A DNA stretch of 33,626 nucleotides, taken from the NCBI RefSeq assembly GCF_003574085.1, contig NZ_QWKZ01000022.1:1-33626 (forward strand), written 5' to 3'. Positions 18,358 to 25,832 of the stretch are shown here, piece by piece. The notes beneath the pieces were generated by a model, which was given only the letters and a program-made list of their open reading frames with translations, did not search any database and was not told where the DNA came from. The stretch's first letter is position 1, and each line of letters opens with the position of its first letter. This DNA comes from Meiothermus luteus. Lineage in GTDB: Bacteria; Deinococcota; Deinococci; Deinococcales; Thermaceae. The position numbers and the translations under genes are program-made.

Positions 18358-19355
18358 GCGTTGGTAAAGCGCACCAGCCGCTCCAAAAGCACCAGCCCCG
18401 CTCCCTCGTCCAGCAAACCCTGGGCCAGCCTCACCCCCTCGGCCAGGCTGTCCACCTTGCCGGCCAAGTAAAAGGCCGCCCCGGCGTTGAGGGCCACCGC
18501 ATCCCGCTTAGGGCCCCGCTCCTTTCCCCCTAGGATGGCTCGAGCGGTCTCGGCGTTCTCCTGGGGCGTACCTCCCCGGATGGCCTCGTAAGGGGCGCCA
18601 GCCAGGCCCACCTCCTCAGGGCGCAGGGTATAGGTGCGCACCTCCCCATCGCGAAGCTCGGCCACCTGGTTCACCCCCAGCACCAGCTCGTCCACCCCCT
18701 CCCCATGGACCACCATGGCCCGCTCGGAGCCCAGCCGGCCCAGCACCTGGGCAAAGGTAAGGAGCAAGGAGGGGCTGTGCACCCCCACCAGGTTCAAAGT
18801 GGCAAAGGCAGGGTTGGTCAGCGGCCCCAGGAGGTTGAAGACCGTGCGCACCCCCAGCTCAGCCCGCACCGGCGCCACGTAGCGCATGGCGGGGTGGTGG
18901 TTTCGGGCGAAAAGGAAGCCCAGCCCTAGGGTCTCAATGGACTCGGCCACCCTTTGGGGCGGCAAGTCTATCCTCACCCCTAAGGCCTCGAGCAGATCAA
19001 AGGAGCCCGAACGCGAGGAAGCCGCCCGGTTGCCGTGCTTGGCCACCGGAACCCCTCCCGCCGCCACCACGAAGCAGGTGGTGGTAGAGATGTTAAAAGC
19101 GTCCGGGGCTACCCCTCCGGTGCCCACAATGTCCATAACCGGCCGGCGCTGGGTCTCTACCCGCACCGCTGCCTCGCGCATGCCGGCAGCAAACCCCGCT
19201 ATCTCCTCCGGGGTTTCTCCCCGGGTCCGCAGGGCCATAAGCACCCCGGCGGTCTGCACAGGGGTAAGGTCGCCGGCCATAATCCGCCGCATCAGGGCCT
19301 GCGCCTCAGCCTGGGACAACGGCTCAGCCAGAAGGGCTTTCTTCAGTTCGTCCAC
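18354..19355 (-). CDS. trpD: Anthranilate phosphoribosyltransferase
   Basis: Second committed step of tryptophan synthesis: anthranilate plus PRPP to phosphoribosylanthranilate. The 333-residue length is standard. The PRPP-binding motif is DIVGTGGVAPDAFNIST (75-91), followed by VAKHGNRAASSRSGSFDLLEALG, with NPAFATLNLVGVHSP and GPKRDAVALNAGAAFYLAG towards the C-terminus. The GTG at 19355 has a strong GGAGGTAGC ribosome binding site. It is separated from trpE and trpG by three glycosyltransferase genes on the same strand and coupled by ATGA overlap to the LpxB-related gene. Confidence 0.95.
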
Positions 19356-19389
19356 GCTACCTCCATTGGACCTCCACCCGGCCCGAACC

Positions 19390-20253
19390 TCAGTCTAAAA
19401 GCGGCAAGGGCAGCCGCCAGCCTCGCTTCAAACCCCTAAAAAGCGCCCCCGCCTTGTCAAATCGGCCACGCAGGCCGTACTCCACCAGCCAGAAGAGGCA
19501 ATAGCCCGCCACAGCCAACAGGGGCCAAGGCGCATGCTTGCGAAAAAGCCGGACGTTGTAGGCGGCGAAGTTTTCATCGGCAGCCAGGCTGCTGCTCCAG
19601 GAGGTGCCCCCCTTGTGCAGCACCCGGGCCCCCGGGGCCACCCCCAGCCGAAAACCGGCCTTCCTAAGCCGCAGACCATAGTCGCAGTCCTCCCCATACA
19701 TGAAGAAGCCCTCGTCCAGAAGCCCCACCCGCTCCAGGGCCTTCCGCCTGATGAGCAGGCTGGCCCCGCTTATGTAGGAAAGGCGGGGCATCTGGGCGGG
19801 GTGGCTGAGGAGGCGGATGAGCCCCCACTTAAGCACCACCTCTCCCCCACCCCAGGCCTGCACCCGCTCAGGGCGATCCATATCGCACACCACCGCACCC
19901 ACCGCCCCAAGGCCTGGGTCGGCCTCGGCCAGCCGCACCATGGCCGACAGGGCCCCCGGGTCAGGCTGGGCATCGGGGTTCAGGAGCCAGACGTAGTCGG
20001 CCCCCTCGGCCAAGGCCTGCCGGATACCCAGGTTGTTGCCCCCCGCAAAGCCCAGGTTGCGCTCTAGCTCGACCAGCCTCACCTCAGGAAAAGCAGCCCG
20101 AATCCGGGCCACCGAGTCGTTGTCCGAGGCGTTGTCCAAGAGCAACAGGCGCCAGCGCGGGTAGTCCAGCCTCTCCAGCGCCCGAAGGCAAGCCAGGGTA
20201 TCCCACCAGGCGCGGTAGTTGAGGACGAGCACGTAGACCAGTGGACAGCTCAT
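19390..20253 (-). CDS. Family 2 glycosyltransferase (rhamnosyltransferase-like)
   Basis: A 287-residue GT-A fold enzyme. The N-terminal VYVLVLNYRAWWDTLACLRALERLDYPRWRLLLLDNASDN, the middle NLGFAGGNNLGIRQALAEGADYVWLLNPDA and FFMYGEDCDYGLRLRKAGFRLGVAPGARVLHKGGTSW match the WbbL/rhamnosyltransferase branch of GT2. The DxD equivalent is NPDAQPD. A hydrophobic patch near residues 243-258 (PLLAVAGYCLFWLVEYG) suggests membrane contact. The ATG overlaps the stop of the upstream glycosyltransferase by 4 nt (ATGA). It probably adds a sugar to an envelope or secreted glycan; donor and acceptor are unknown. Confidence 0.88.
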   Translation of the reverse strand: MSCPLVYVLVLNYRAWWDTLACLRALERLDYPRWRLLLLDNASDNDSVARIRAAFPEVRLVELERNLGFAGGNNLGIRQALAEGADYVWLLNPDAQPDPGALSAMVRLAEADPGLGAVGAVVCDMDRPERVQAWGGGEVVLKWGLIRLLSHPAQMPRLSYISGASLLIRRKALERVGLLDEGFFMYGEDCDYGLRLRKAGFRLGVAPGARVLHKGGTSWSSSLAADENFAAYNVRLFRKHAPWPLLAVAGYCLFWLVEYGLRGRFDKAGALFRGLKRGWRLPLPLLD

Positions 20254-21131
20254 GAACCCTCCAGCAGCCCCCGGGTGTAGGCGGCCTCGAGCAGAAACCG
20301 ATAGCCCCTAAAAGCCCCCGGGCCCTCCTCCCAACGCCGATCTTGCAGGAGCTGCTCCGCCTTGGCCCAAGGATAGGCCAAGCGCTTGTAAAGCCGCGAG
20401 GTAGGATGCACCCCTGTCCAAAGCGCCACCAGAGGATGGGGATGCAGGCGGTAGAACTCCCAGGCCATCCGCCCCATGCTGCGCTGCTTGGCCAGGGCCA
20501 CCTCGAGGCTTGGCCGATCCTCGTGGGCCGCCCGGGCCCCAAGGGCCAACCGGGGCCGAACCCCCTTTCTCCAAAGCCGCCAACCCAACTCATGCTCCTC
20601 CCAACCATAGCCAGCGAAAGGCGCAAACGTCTCCGCTAGAACCCGGGACAAGGACCGGCTCGCGAACCAGAAGCCTCCCCAGCCCAGCACCGCCCCATCG
20701 ACCCTCCCACGAACCCCGGCCTCGGTCTTCGCCCGCCAGAAACAGGCGAAGGCCTCCTGGGCAAAGCCCTCGGGCACATAGGTCCGGCTCACGGCCGCGG
20801 CGTGGGGGTAGCGCCGGTGCAGCCCCAGGTGGGCCTGTAGGAAACCCGGCTCGGGCACCATGTCGTCGTCGTTGAAGAGCACGTAGCGGCCCCGGGCTCG
20901 AGCCAGCCCGGCGTTGCGGGCAGCGGCCAGGCCCCCTCTGGGCTGGCAGACCACCTCGAGCCGGGGGTCGCGCAGGGCACCTAGCCGCTTCGAAGTTCCG
21001 TCCTCCGAGCCGTCGTCCACCACAATCACCTCAAAGTCCACCCCGGTCTGGGCCAGAAAAGCGCCCACGGTGCGGACCACCTGTTCGGCCCGGTTGCGGG
21101 TGGGAATCACGACGCTGAGCTCTGGTTCCAT
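20250..21131 (-). CDS. Family 2 glycosyltransferase
   Basis: A 293-residue GT-A enzyme with ELSVVIPTRNRAEQVVRTVGAFLAQ at the N-terminus, VDDGSEDGT for nucleotide binding, GGLAAARNAGLARARGRYVLFNDDD with the DxD metal motif (about residue 90), and WEEHELGWRLWRKG as the acceptor-side ED-type motif. The start overlaps the upstream glycosyltransferase by 25 nt and the end overlaps the downstream one by 4 nt, so the three form one translational unit. The substrate is unknown. Confidence 0.88.
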   Translation of the reverse strand: MEPELSVVIPTRNRAEQVVRTVGAFLAQTGVDFEVIVVDDGSEDGTSKRLGALRDPRLEVVCQPRGGLAAARNAGLARARGRYVLFNDDDMVPEPGFLQAHLGLHRRYPHAAAVSRTYVPEGFAQEAFACFWRAKTEAGVRGRVDGAVLGWGGFWFASRSLSRVLAETFAPFAGYGWEEHELGWRLWRKGVRPRLALGARAAHEDRPSLEVALAKQRSMGRMAWEFYRLHPHPLVALWTGVHPTSRLYKRLAYPWAKAEQLLQDRRWEEGPGAFRGYRFLLEAAYTRGLLEGS

Positions 21132-21925
21132 GCGTCGGAAGCCCCCCAGGCGTAGGCCAGCTCATAGTCCCCGCGGGCCCCCAGGAGGCCCTTGAAGGAG
21201 GGGAGCAGGGCCAGCTTAATGGCCAGAAGGACCGGATGCACCCCCAAGGCCCAGGCAATGCGGGGATCGCCGTGCTTCCTCCAGACCCGCACGTGGGCTG
21301 CACCCGCCTGCCGGGCCTTCTCCAGGGCCCTTCCGCGGTAGTCAAAGGCCTCGTGCACCGCCACCGCGTCCCCCAAAAAGACCAGCCGAGCCCCGGCCCT
21401 CATCAACCGATAGCCCAGGTCGGGGTCCTCACCGCCATAGCCGCTAAAGGCCGGGTCGTACCCCCCCACCTCCTCAAAAAGGGCTTTGGGCAAGGAAGTG
21501 TTGTTGCCGGTAACATTCCACCAAAAGGCCCGGGGGCCCCTAAGCTCGGCGGCCCCTGTGCCCCTTAGCTCCGGCGGCAGCTCTAGCCGCCCCACCGCCA
21601 CCACCCGGGGCTGGGCATGGGCCTTTTGGTGAGCCTCGATCCAGCCGGGCTGGGGCATCACGTCGTCGTCGGAAAAGAGCAGGATGTCGCCCGTGGCCGC
21701 CTGGGCCCCGCGGTTGCGGGCCCCTGCCGCCCCCAGGCCCGGGGCAAGCTCGAGGAAGCGGAAGGGGAAAGGGGGCCGGTACTGGCTTAAAAACTCCAGC
21801 GTCCCATCGGTGCAGCCGTCGGCCACCACCACCACCTCAAATTCCCCCCGCTGGACCTCCAGAAGGCGCAGCTTCTTCTCCAAAAGCGCGCGGCGGTTGT
21901 GGGTAGGAACGATCACCGAGAGCAT
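21107..21925 (-). CDS. Family 2 glycosyltransferase
   Basis: A 272-residue GT-A enzyme, first of three in tandem. Motifs are SVIVPTHNRRALLEKKLRLLE, VVADGCTDGT, GAAGARNRGAQAATGDILLFSDDDVMP (DxD) and GYGGEDPDLGYRLMRAG. A hydrophobic segment near residues 224-241 could touch the membrane. The ATG at 21925 has a good GAGGAGGGAG ribosome binding site, unlike the coupled genes behind it, and lies 58 nt after trpG; so the cassette can be translated independently, while no separate promoter is evident. Confidence 0.88.
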   Translation of the reverse strand: MLSVIVPTHNRRALLEKKLRLLEVQRGEFEVVVVADGCTDGTLEFLSQYRPPFPFRFLELAPGLGAAGARNRGAQAATGDILLFSDDDVMPQPGWIEAHQKAHAQPRVVAVGRLELPPELRGTGAAELRGPRAFWWNVTGNNTSLPKALFEEVGGYDPAFSGYGGEDPDLGYRLMRAGARLVFLGDAVAVHEAFDYRGRALEKARQAGAAHVRVWRKHGDPRIAWALGVHPVLLAIKLALLPSFKGLLGARGDYELAYAWGASDAWNQSSAS

Positions 21926-21983
21926 TCTCCCTCCTCACCGGCCCCGGCAGGCCACGGGCAGCCCGGGGTCCATTATCCAGGGT

Positions 21984-22562
21984 TCAACCACACAGCGCCA
22001 AGAAGTTGGCCAGCATCTCTTTTCCCCCTTCGGTCAACACCGACTCGGGGTGGAACTGCACCCCGTGGGTGGGGTAGCAGCGGTGGCGCAGCCCCATCAC
22101 CGTGCGGCCCGTTTCCTCCTCTACCCAGGCGTTGACCAAAAGCTCCTCGGGCAGGTCCTCCACCACCAGCGAGTGGTAGCGGGTGGCCGCGAAAGGACTC
22201 CTCAGACCTGAGAAAACCCCGCTGCCGTCATGGGCGATAAGGCTGGTCTTGCCGTGCACGATGCGCTTGTGCCGGACTACCCGGGCCCCAAAGGCCTCCC
22301 CGATGCTCTGGTGGCCCAAACAAACCCCCAGGATGGGGTAGCGAGGGGCATACCGGCGTATCAGCGGCACCGAGAGCCCAGCCTCCTTAGGGGTACAAGG
22401 CCCTGGGGAGACCACGATGCCATCGGGGTTGAACGCCTCCACCTCCTCGAGCCGGAAGCGGTCGTTGCGCCAGACGGTCACGGCCGCCCCCAGCTCGCCC
22501 AGGTACTGCACCAGGTTGTAGGTAAAGGAGTCGTAGTTGTCCACCACCAAGATTCGCTTCAT
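21984..22562 (-). CDS. trpG: Anthranilate synthase component II (glutamine amidotransferase)
   Basis: Provides ammonia from glutamine to TrpE. The 192-residue class I amidotransferase has the N-terminal RILVVDNYDSFTYNLVQYLGELG, the oxyanion region SPGPCTP, the nucleophile elbow GVCLGHQSIGEAFG and the catalytic His-Glu pair in GVQFHPES. The ATG at 22562 overlaps the trpE stop (ATGA), indicating coupled translation and 1:1 production. The open frame upstream of the ATG is a shadow of trpE. A shared role with folate synthesis (PabA) is possible in organisms with a single gene. Confidence 0.95.
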   Translation of the reverse strand: MKRILVVDNYDSFTYNLVQYLGELGAAVTVWRNDRFRLEEVEAFNPDGIVVSPGPCTPKEAGLSVPLIRRYAPRYPILGVCLGHQSIGEAFGARVVRHKRIVHGKTSLIAHDGSGVFSGLRSPFAATRYHSLVVEDLPEELLVNAWVEEETGRTVMGLRHRCYPTHGVQFHPESVLTEGGKEMLANFLALCG

Positions 22563-23956
22563 AGCCCCTCCTCCGCCAGCCGGACTGCCTTCAGCATGGC
22601 CTGGGCCTTGTTCAGGCACTCCAGGTACTCCGCCGTGGGGTTGGAGTCGTAGACCACCCCGGCGCCGGCCTGCACGTGCACCTGCTCCTGGGCCACCACC
22701 ATCGTGCGCAAGGTCAGAGCCATGTCCATATGGCCGTCGTAGGCCAGATAGCCAAAAGCCCCCCCATAGGCACCGCGGCGGGAGGGCTCGAGCTCCTCTA
22801 TGATCTCCATGGCCCGAATCTTGGGAGCCCCCGACACGGTGCCCATGGGCAGAACCGAGGCCAGCGCGTCCAACGGGGTCCGGTCCTCCCGAAGCTCCCC
22901 CTCCACCGTTGAGACAATGTGCATCACGTGCGAGTAGTACTCCACCACCATCAGCTCCTTGGGACGGACGCTGCCGTAGCGGCAAACCCGGCCCAGGTCG
23001 TTGCGGGAGAGGTCTACCAGCATCACGTGTTCGGCTCGCTCCTTCTCGTCGGCAAGAAGCTCCTCGGCCAAGGCCTTGTCCTCAGCGGCGTCCTGCCCCC
23101 GCCGGCGGGTCCCCGCGATGGGCCGGGTCACCACCCTGCGGCCATCGGAGCGCAGCAGGCTCTCGGGGCTGGAGGAGACCAGCGTCACCTCACCCAGGTC
23201 TAAAAAACCCATGTAGGGGCTGGGATTGACCGAGCGAAGGGCCCGGTAAATGGCGAAAGGGTGAACCCCTAAAGGCGCGGAGAAGCGCAGGCTGGGGACC
23301 ACCTGGAAAATATCCCCCGCCCGGATGTAGTCCAAAGCCCGCTCCACCAAGGTCTCGTACTCGGCCTGGGAAAGATTCGGGGTGAACGCCATGCGCCGGC
23401 CGGCCCGTTCCCCCGGCACCCCCGGCAGGGGGCCCCGGAGGCGCTGCTCGGCCCAGGCGATGCGCTCTAAGGCCTCAGCTTTCTGCTCCTCCTGGGCCGG
23501 GGCCACGATGTGAAGCTGCTGCTTGAACTGGTCAAAAACCACCAGCACCTCCGGCTCAATGAAGAGGAGGTCAGGAACACCCAGAACATCCGGCTTCAAG
23601 GCAGGAAGGCGCTCGTAACAGCGAATCAGGTCGTAGGCCGCATACCCCACCGCGCCTCCCCAGAACAAGGGCAGGTCGGGGTCAAAAGCCACAGGCCGAT
23701 GGACGGCTTCGTAGAGGGTGCGGAGGGGGTCGTGGGTAGGGATGGGCCTTCCGTTCAGGGTAAAAACCCCATCCTTGAGCCTCCAGACGTTCTTCGCTCC
23801 TACCCCCACGAAGCTCCAACGGGCCCAGGCCTTGCCCCCCTCCACCGACTCCAACAGGAAACTCGGGGTGGTCTTTTCGGAAAGCTTCAGGTAGGCCGTA
23901 ACCGGGGTCTCGAGGTCGGCCAGCAGGGTCTTCTTGATCGGAAAGGTTCGCTTCAT
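22559..23956 (-). CDS. trpE: Anthranilate synthase component I
   Basis: Converts chorismate and ammonia to anthranilate, first step of tryptophan synthesis. The 465-residue protein carries the N-terminal LLES feedback-binding motif (FLLESVEGGKAWARWSFVG) and the chorismate-binding core: RPIAGTRRRGQDAAEDKALAEELLADEKERAEHVMLVDLSRNDLGR and PMGTVSGAPKIRAMEIIEELEP. The ATG at 23956 is chosen because GAGGAGCGGG precedes it and it starts downstream of the attenuator terminator; the open frame further upstream reads through that hairpin. It is regulated by the trp leader directly upstream, and its stop overlaps trpG. Confidence 0.96.
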   Translation of the reverse strand: MKRTFPIKKTLLADLETPVTAYLKLSEKTTPSFLLESVEGGKAWARWSFVGVGAKNVWRLKDGVFTLNGRPIPTHDPLRTLYEAVHRPVAFDPDLPLFWGGAVGYAAYDLIRCYERLPALKPDVLGVPDLLFIEPEVLVVFDQFKQQLHIVAPAQEEQKAEALERIAWAEQRLRGPLPGVPGERAGRRMAFTPNLSQAEYETLVERALDYIRAGDIFQVVPSLRFSAPLGVHPFAIYRALRSVNPSPYMGFLDLGEVTLVSSSPESLLRSDGRRVVTRPIAGTRRRGQDAAEDKALAEELLADEKERAEHVMLVDLSRNDLGRVCRYGSVRPKELMVVEYYSHVMHIVSTVEGELREDRTPLDALASVLPMGTVSGAPKIRAMEIIEELEPSRRGAYGGAFGYLAYDGHMDMALTLRTMVVAQEQVHVQAGAGVVYDSNPTAEYLECLNKAQAMLKAVRLAEEGL

Positions 23957-23972
23957 CCCGCTCCTCAAAATG

Positions 23973-23999
23973 AAAAACCCCTGGAGAGGCCCCAGGGGT
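23973..23999 (-). terminator. trp attenuator terminator hairpin
   Basis: On the minus strand ACCCCTGG and CCAGGGGT form a perfect 8-bp stem around a short loop, followed by TTTTCATTTT. It stands between the leader peptide stop and the trpE ribosome binding site, the place of a transcription attenuator. Confidence 0.88.
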
Positions 24000-24021
24000 A
24001 CAAAGCGGCACCGCCCGGGGA

Positions 24022-24063
24022 CTACCCAGGCCACCACCAACCCAAAGCGGCGCGCAGTCGCAT
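24022..24063 (-). CDS. trpL: trp leader peptide (MRLRAALGWWWPG)
   Basis: A 13-residue frame with three consecutive TGG codons at positions 9-11, ended by TAG. Its ATG is preceded by TAAGGAACCG, a good ribosome binding site. In 13 codons three adjacent Trp residues are very unlikely by chance, and the frame sits 66 nt ahead of trpE with a U-tailed terminator between them. It acts by its translation, not by its product. Confidence 0.9.
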   Translation of the reverse strand: MRLRAALGWWWPG

Positions 24064-24120
24064 CGGTTCCTTAGTTTGCCTCAAACCGACCCAGAATGCA
24101 ACGCGCATCTTCTGGCGGGG

Positions 24121-24126
24121 TAGACT
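24121..24126 (+). promoter_or_regulatory. -10 box (TAGACT) of the MFS transporter gene
   Basis: TAGACT ends 8 nt before the GTG at 24135, with no Shine-Dalgarno. This supports the internal GTG as start rather than the ATG at 24096. The promoter is divergent from the trp leader. Confidence 0.45.
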
Positions 24127-24134
24127 ATTCCCCA

Positions 24135-25307
24135 GTGAGGCCGCTTTCGCTGCTCTTTCTTACCCTCTTCAACAGCATCCTAGGGCTGTCCATCCTGTTC
24201 CCCATCCTGGGCCCCCTGGCCCGCGAGCTGGGGCTCAGTGAGCTGCAGGTAGGACTTTTCTCCACCGGCTATGCCCTCATGCAGTTTCTCCTCTCCCCCT
24301 ACTGGGGGCGAAAGAGCGAGACCGCAGGGCGCAAGCCCATACTCCTGGTAGGCATCCTAGGCTTTTCGGTCAGCTTCTTCCTGTTTGCCCTGTTTGCCTG
24401 GCTCGGCTATCAAAAAGCCCTTTCGGAACCAACCCTCTTCACCCTCCTGCTCCTCTCCCGGCTTCTTGGGGGGGCTTTTTCCTCCGCCACCTTGCCCACC
24501 GCACAGGCCTACCTGGCCGACATCACCCCCCGGGAGAACCGGGCCCAGAACTTTGCCGTCCTCGGGGCAGCCTTCGGCCTGGGGATTATCTTCGGTCCAG
24601 CCATTGGGGCCGGGCTGGCGCAGTTCGGCCTCCTCACCCCGGTGGTCTTCTCAGCGGGGTTGGCCCTGCTCAACGCCGCGTTTGTGGGGTGGGTCCTGCC
24701 TGAATCGCGCCGGTCGGAAGCCCACCTCGAGGCCACGCCAGGCCTATCCTGGCGCGACCCTCGGGTCCTTCCCCTCCTAGCCGCAGGCCTCAGCATAAAC
24801 CTGGCCTCGGTGGCCATGGAGCAAACGGTGGCCTTCCTCTTCCAAGACCGGCTGGGGCTCAGCCCAGCCCAGACCGCCCAGGCGGTGGGTCTAGCCCTGG
24901 TGGTGTTCGGGGTGGTGGGGGTGCTCGTCCAGGGGGTCTGGGTGCGCATGGTTCGGTGGTCCCCTCGAGCCCTGATCCTGCTGGGGCTGCCCCTTTCGTT
25001 GCTGGGCTACTTGGGCCTGGTCTTCGCTCACAACTTCGCTGGTCTCACCGCTGCGCTGGTGCTGCTGGGCCTGGGCACCATGGCCAGCCCCGGGCTAAGC
25101 GCGGCCCAGTCACTAGCTGTTTCCGACCGGGAGCAAGGGGCCATAGCCGGCCTCTCCAGCGCAGCCCAGGCCCTGGGCAGGATGCTGGGCCCCACCCTGG
25201 GCACCGGTCTTTATGGGCTCTCCCCTGCCTACCCCTATGTCTTTTCAGCCCTCCTAATCTCCTTGGCAATGCTCTTCTTTCTGAGCCAGCCTAGGCTGGC
25301 CCGCTAA
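24135..25307 (+). CDS. MFS transporter, TetA/DHA1-like
   Basis: About 390 residues with twelve hydrophobic helices, an inner-membrane proton-coupled antiporter. The first helix is SLLFLTLFNSILGLSILFPILGPLA; the MFS motif A loop follows helix 2 (SPYWGRKSETAGRKP), and GGAFSSATLPTAQAYLADITPRENRAQNF is typical of tetracycline-type efflux pumps. The substrate cannot be predicted. The GTG at 24135 is favoured by promoter spacing; an ATG at 24096 would add 13 residues without a ribosome binding site. Its end overlaps the convergent TPR gene by 17 nt. Confidence 0.87.
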   Translation: MRPLSLLFLTLFNSILGLSILFPILGPLARELGLSELQVGLFSTGYALMQFLLSPYWGRKSETAGRKPILLVGILGFSVSFFLFALFAWLGYQKALSEPTLFTLLLLSRLLGGAFSSATLPTAQAYLADITPRENRAQNFAVLGAAFGLGIIFGPAIGAGLAQFGLLTPVVFSAGLALLNAAFVGWVLPESRRSEAHLEATPGLSWRDPRVLPLLAAGLSINLASVAMEQTVAFLFQDRLGLSPAQTAQAVGLALVVFGVVGVLVQGVWVRMVRWSPRALILLGLPLSLLGYLGLVFAHNFAGLTAALVLLGLGTMASPGLSAAQSLAVSDREQGAIAGLSSAAQALGRMLGPTLGTGLYGLSPAYPYVFSALLISLAMLFFLSQPRLAR

Positions 25308-25764
25308 CCCCCTCAAACCAGCGAAACCAACGGGCCTTAGCGGCAAACTCGGCCCGGCGGGGGAAGGCCTGGGCCTGACGGTAGGTTTCAAGGGCCTCCT
25401 GAGGCTCCCCGGCCCTGGCCCAGGCCAGGGCGATGGCCCTAAGGCAGCCCCACTGCCCCTCCTCATCCCCTAAAAAGCGGTACACCGCCAAAGCCCGGGA
25501 AAATAGGGGTATAGCCTGGTGGCTGTCGCCCTCGTACAAGCGGGCTATCCCCCATATAAATAGACTCTCCGCCCAGGCACGGTTGTTGCTCTGGCAGCGG
25601 GCCAGGTGCTCCGCTTGGCAAGCCAGCCCGCCGGCCTTGGGAGGATGCTCTTCCAAAACACGCCAGGCCTCCTCCAAAAGTTGCTTTAGGCGTTCACGCA
25701 TCGTCGGGGCGTCCACCATAACCACCCGCCAGGCTAGCAGCCTGCTCGCAATTGCCTGGTCCAT
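25291..25764 (-). CDS. TPR-containing protein, unknown function
   Basis: A 157-residue helical protein. Tandem helix pairs such as AESLFIWGIARLYEGDSHQAIPLFSRALAVYRFLGDEEG and CLRAIALAWARAGEPQEALETYRQAQAFP have tetratricopeptide repeat spacing, so it probably mediates protein contacts. No catalytic or membrane segment is visible. The ATG at 25764 has GGTAGGTGA upstream; internal ATG codons at residues 16 and 22 are possible alternatives. It resembles in style the small helical protein near 2.5 kb. The family is not recognised. Confidence 0.7.
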   Translation of the reverse strand: MDQAIASRLLAWRVVMVDAPTMRERLKQLLEEAWRVLEEHPPKAGGLACQAEHLARCQSNNRAWAESLFIWGIARLYEGDSHQAIPLFSRALAVYRFLGDEEGQWGCLRAIALAWARAGEPQEALETYRQAQAFPRRAEFAAKARWFRWFEGVSGPA

Positions 25765-25820
25765 TCGTCACCTACCAGCTTCACGTAACGCTCATCCCAA
25801 CCTCACAGGGCCCGCTGCGC

Positions 25821-25826
25821 TAGGCT
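25821..25826 (+). promoter_or_regulatory. -10 box (TAGGCT) of the FAD-linked oxidase gene
   Basis: TAGGCT is followed by exactly 6 nt (AAGACC) and the ATG at 25833, without Shine-Dalgarno. A leaderless start is likely. Confidence 0.45.
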
Positions 25827-25832
25827 AAGACC

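Larger units (their letters stand above)
23973..24063 (-). promoter_or_regulatory. trp transcription attenuator (leader region)
   Basis: Three mutually exclusive pairings can be read on the minus strand. Region 1 (GCCTGGG, 24025-24031), which follows the Trp codons and covers the leader stop, pairs with region 2 (CCCGGGC, 24013-24019). Region 2 (CCCCGGG, 24014-24020) can instead pair with region 3 (CCTGGGG, 23990-23996), which removes the 3' arm of the terminator. Otherwise the 23977-23999 terminator forms. Ribosome stalling at three Trp codons would free region 2 for the antiterminator and allow trpE to be transcribed; fast translation allows termination. The mechanism is inferred from the classical ribosome-mediated model. 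Confidence 0.85.

Noticed and set aside
22563-22985. N-terminal extension of trpG
   Set aside because: The extended frame is an out-of-frame shadow of trpE; TrpG begins at MKRILVVDNYDSF with an ATGA overlap.
23510-24241. Plus-strand open frame of 243 codons across trpE and its leader
   Set aside because: It is antisense to conserved trpE motifs and to the attenuator; no ribosome binding site or family resemblance.
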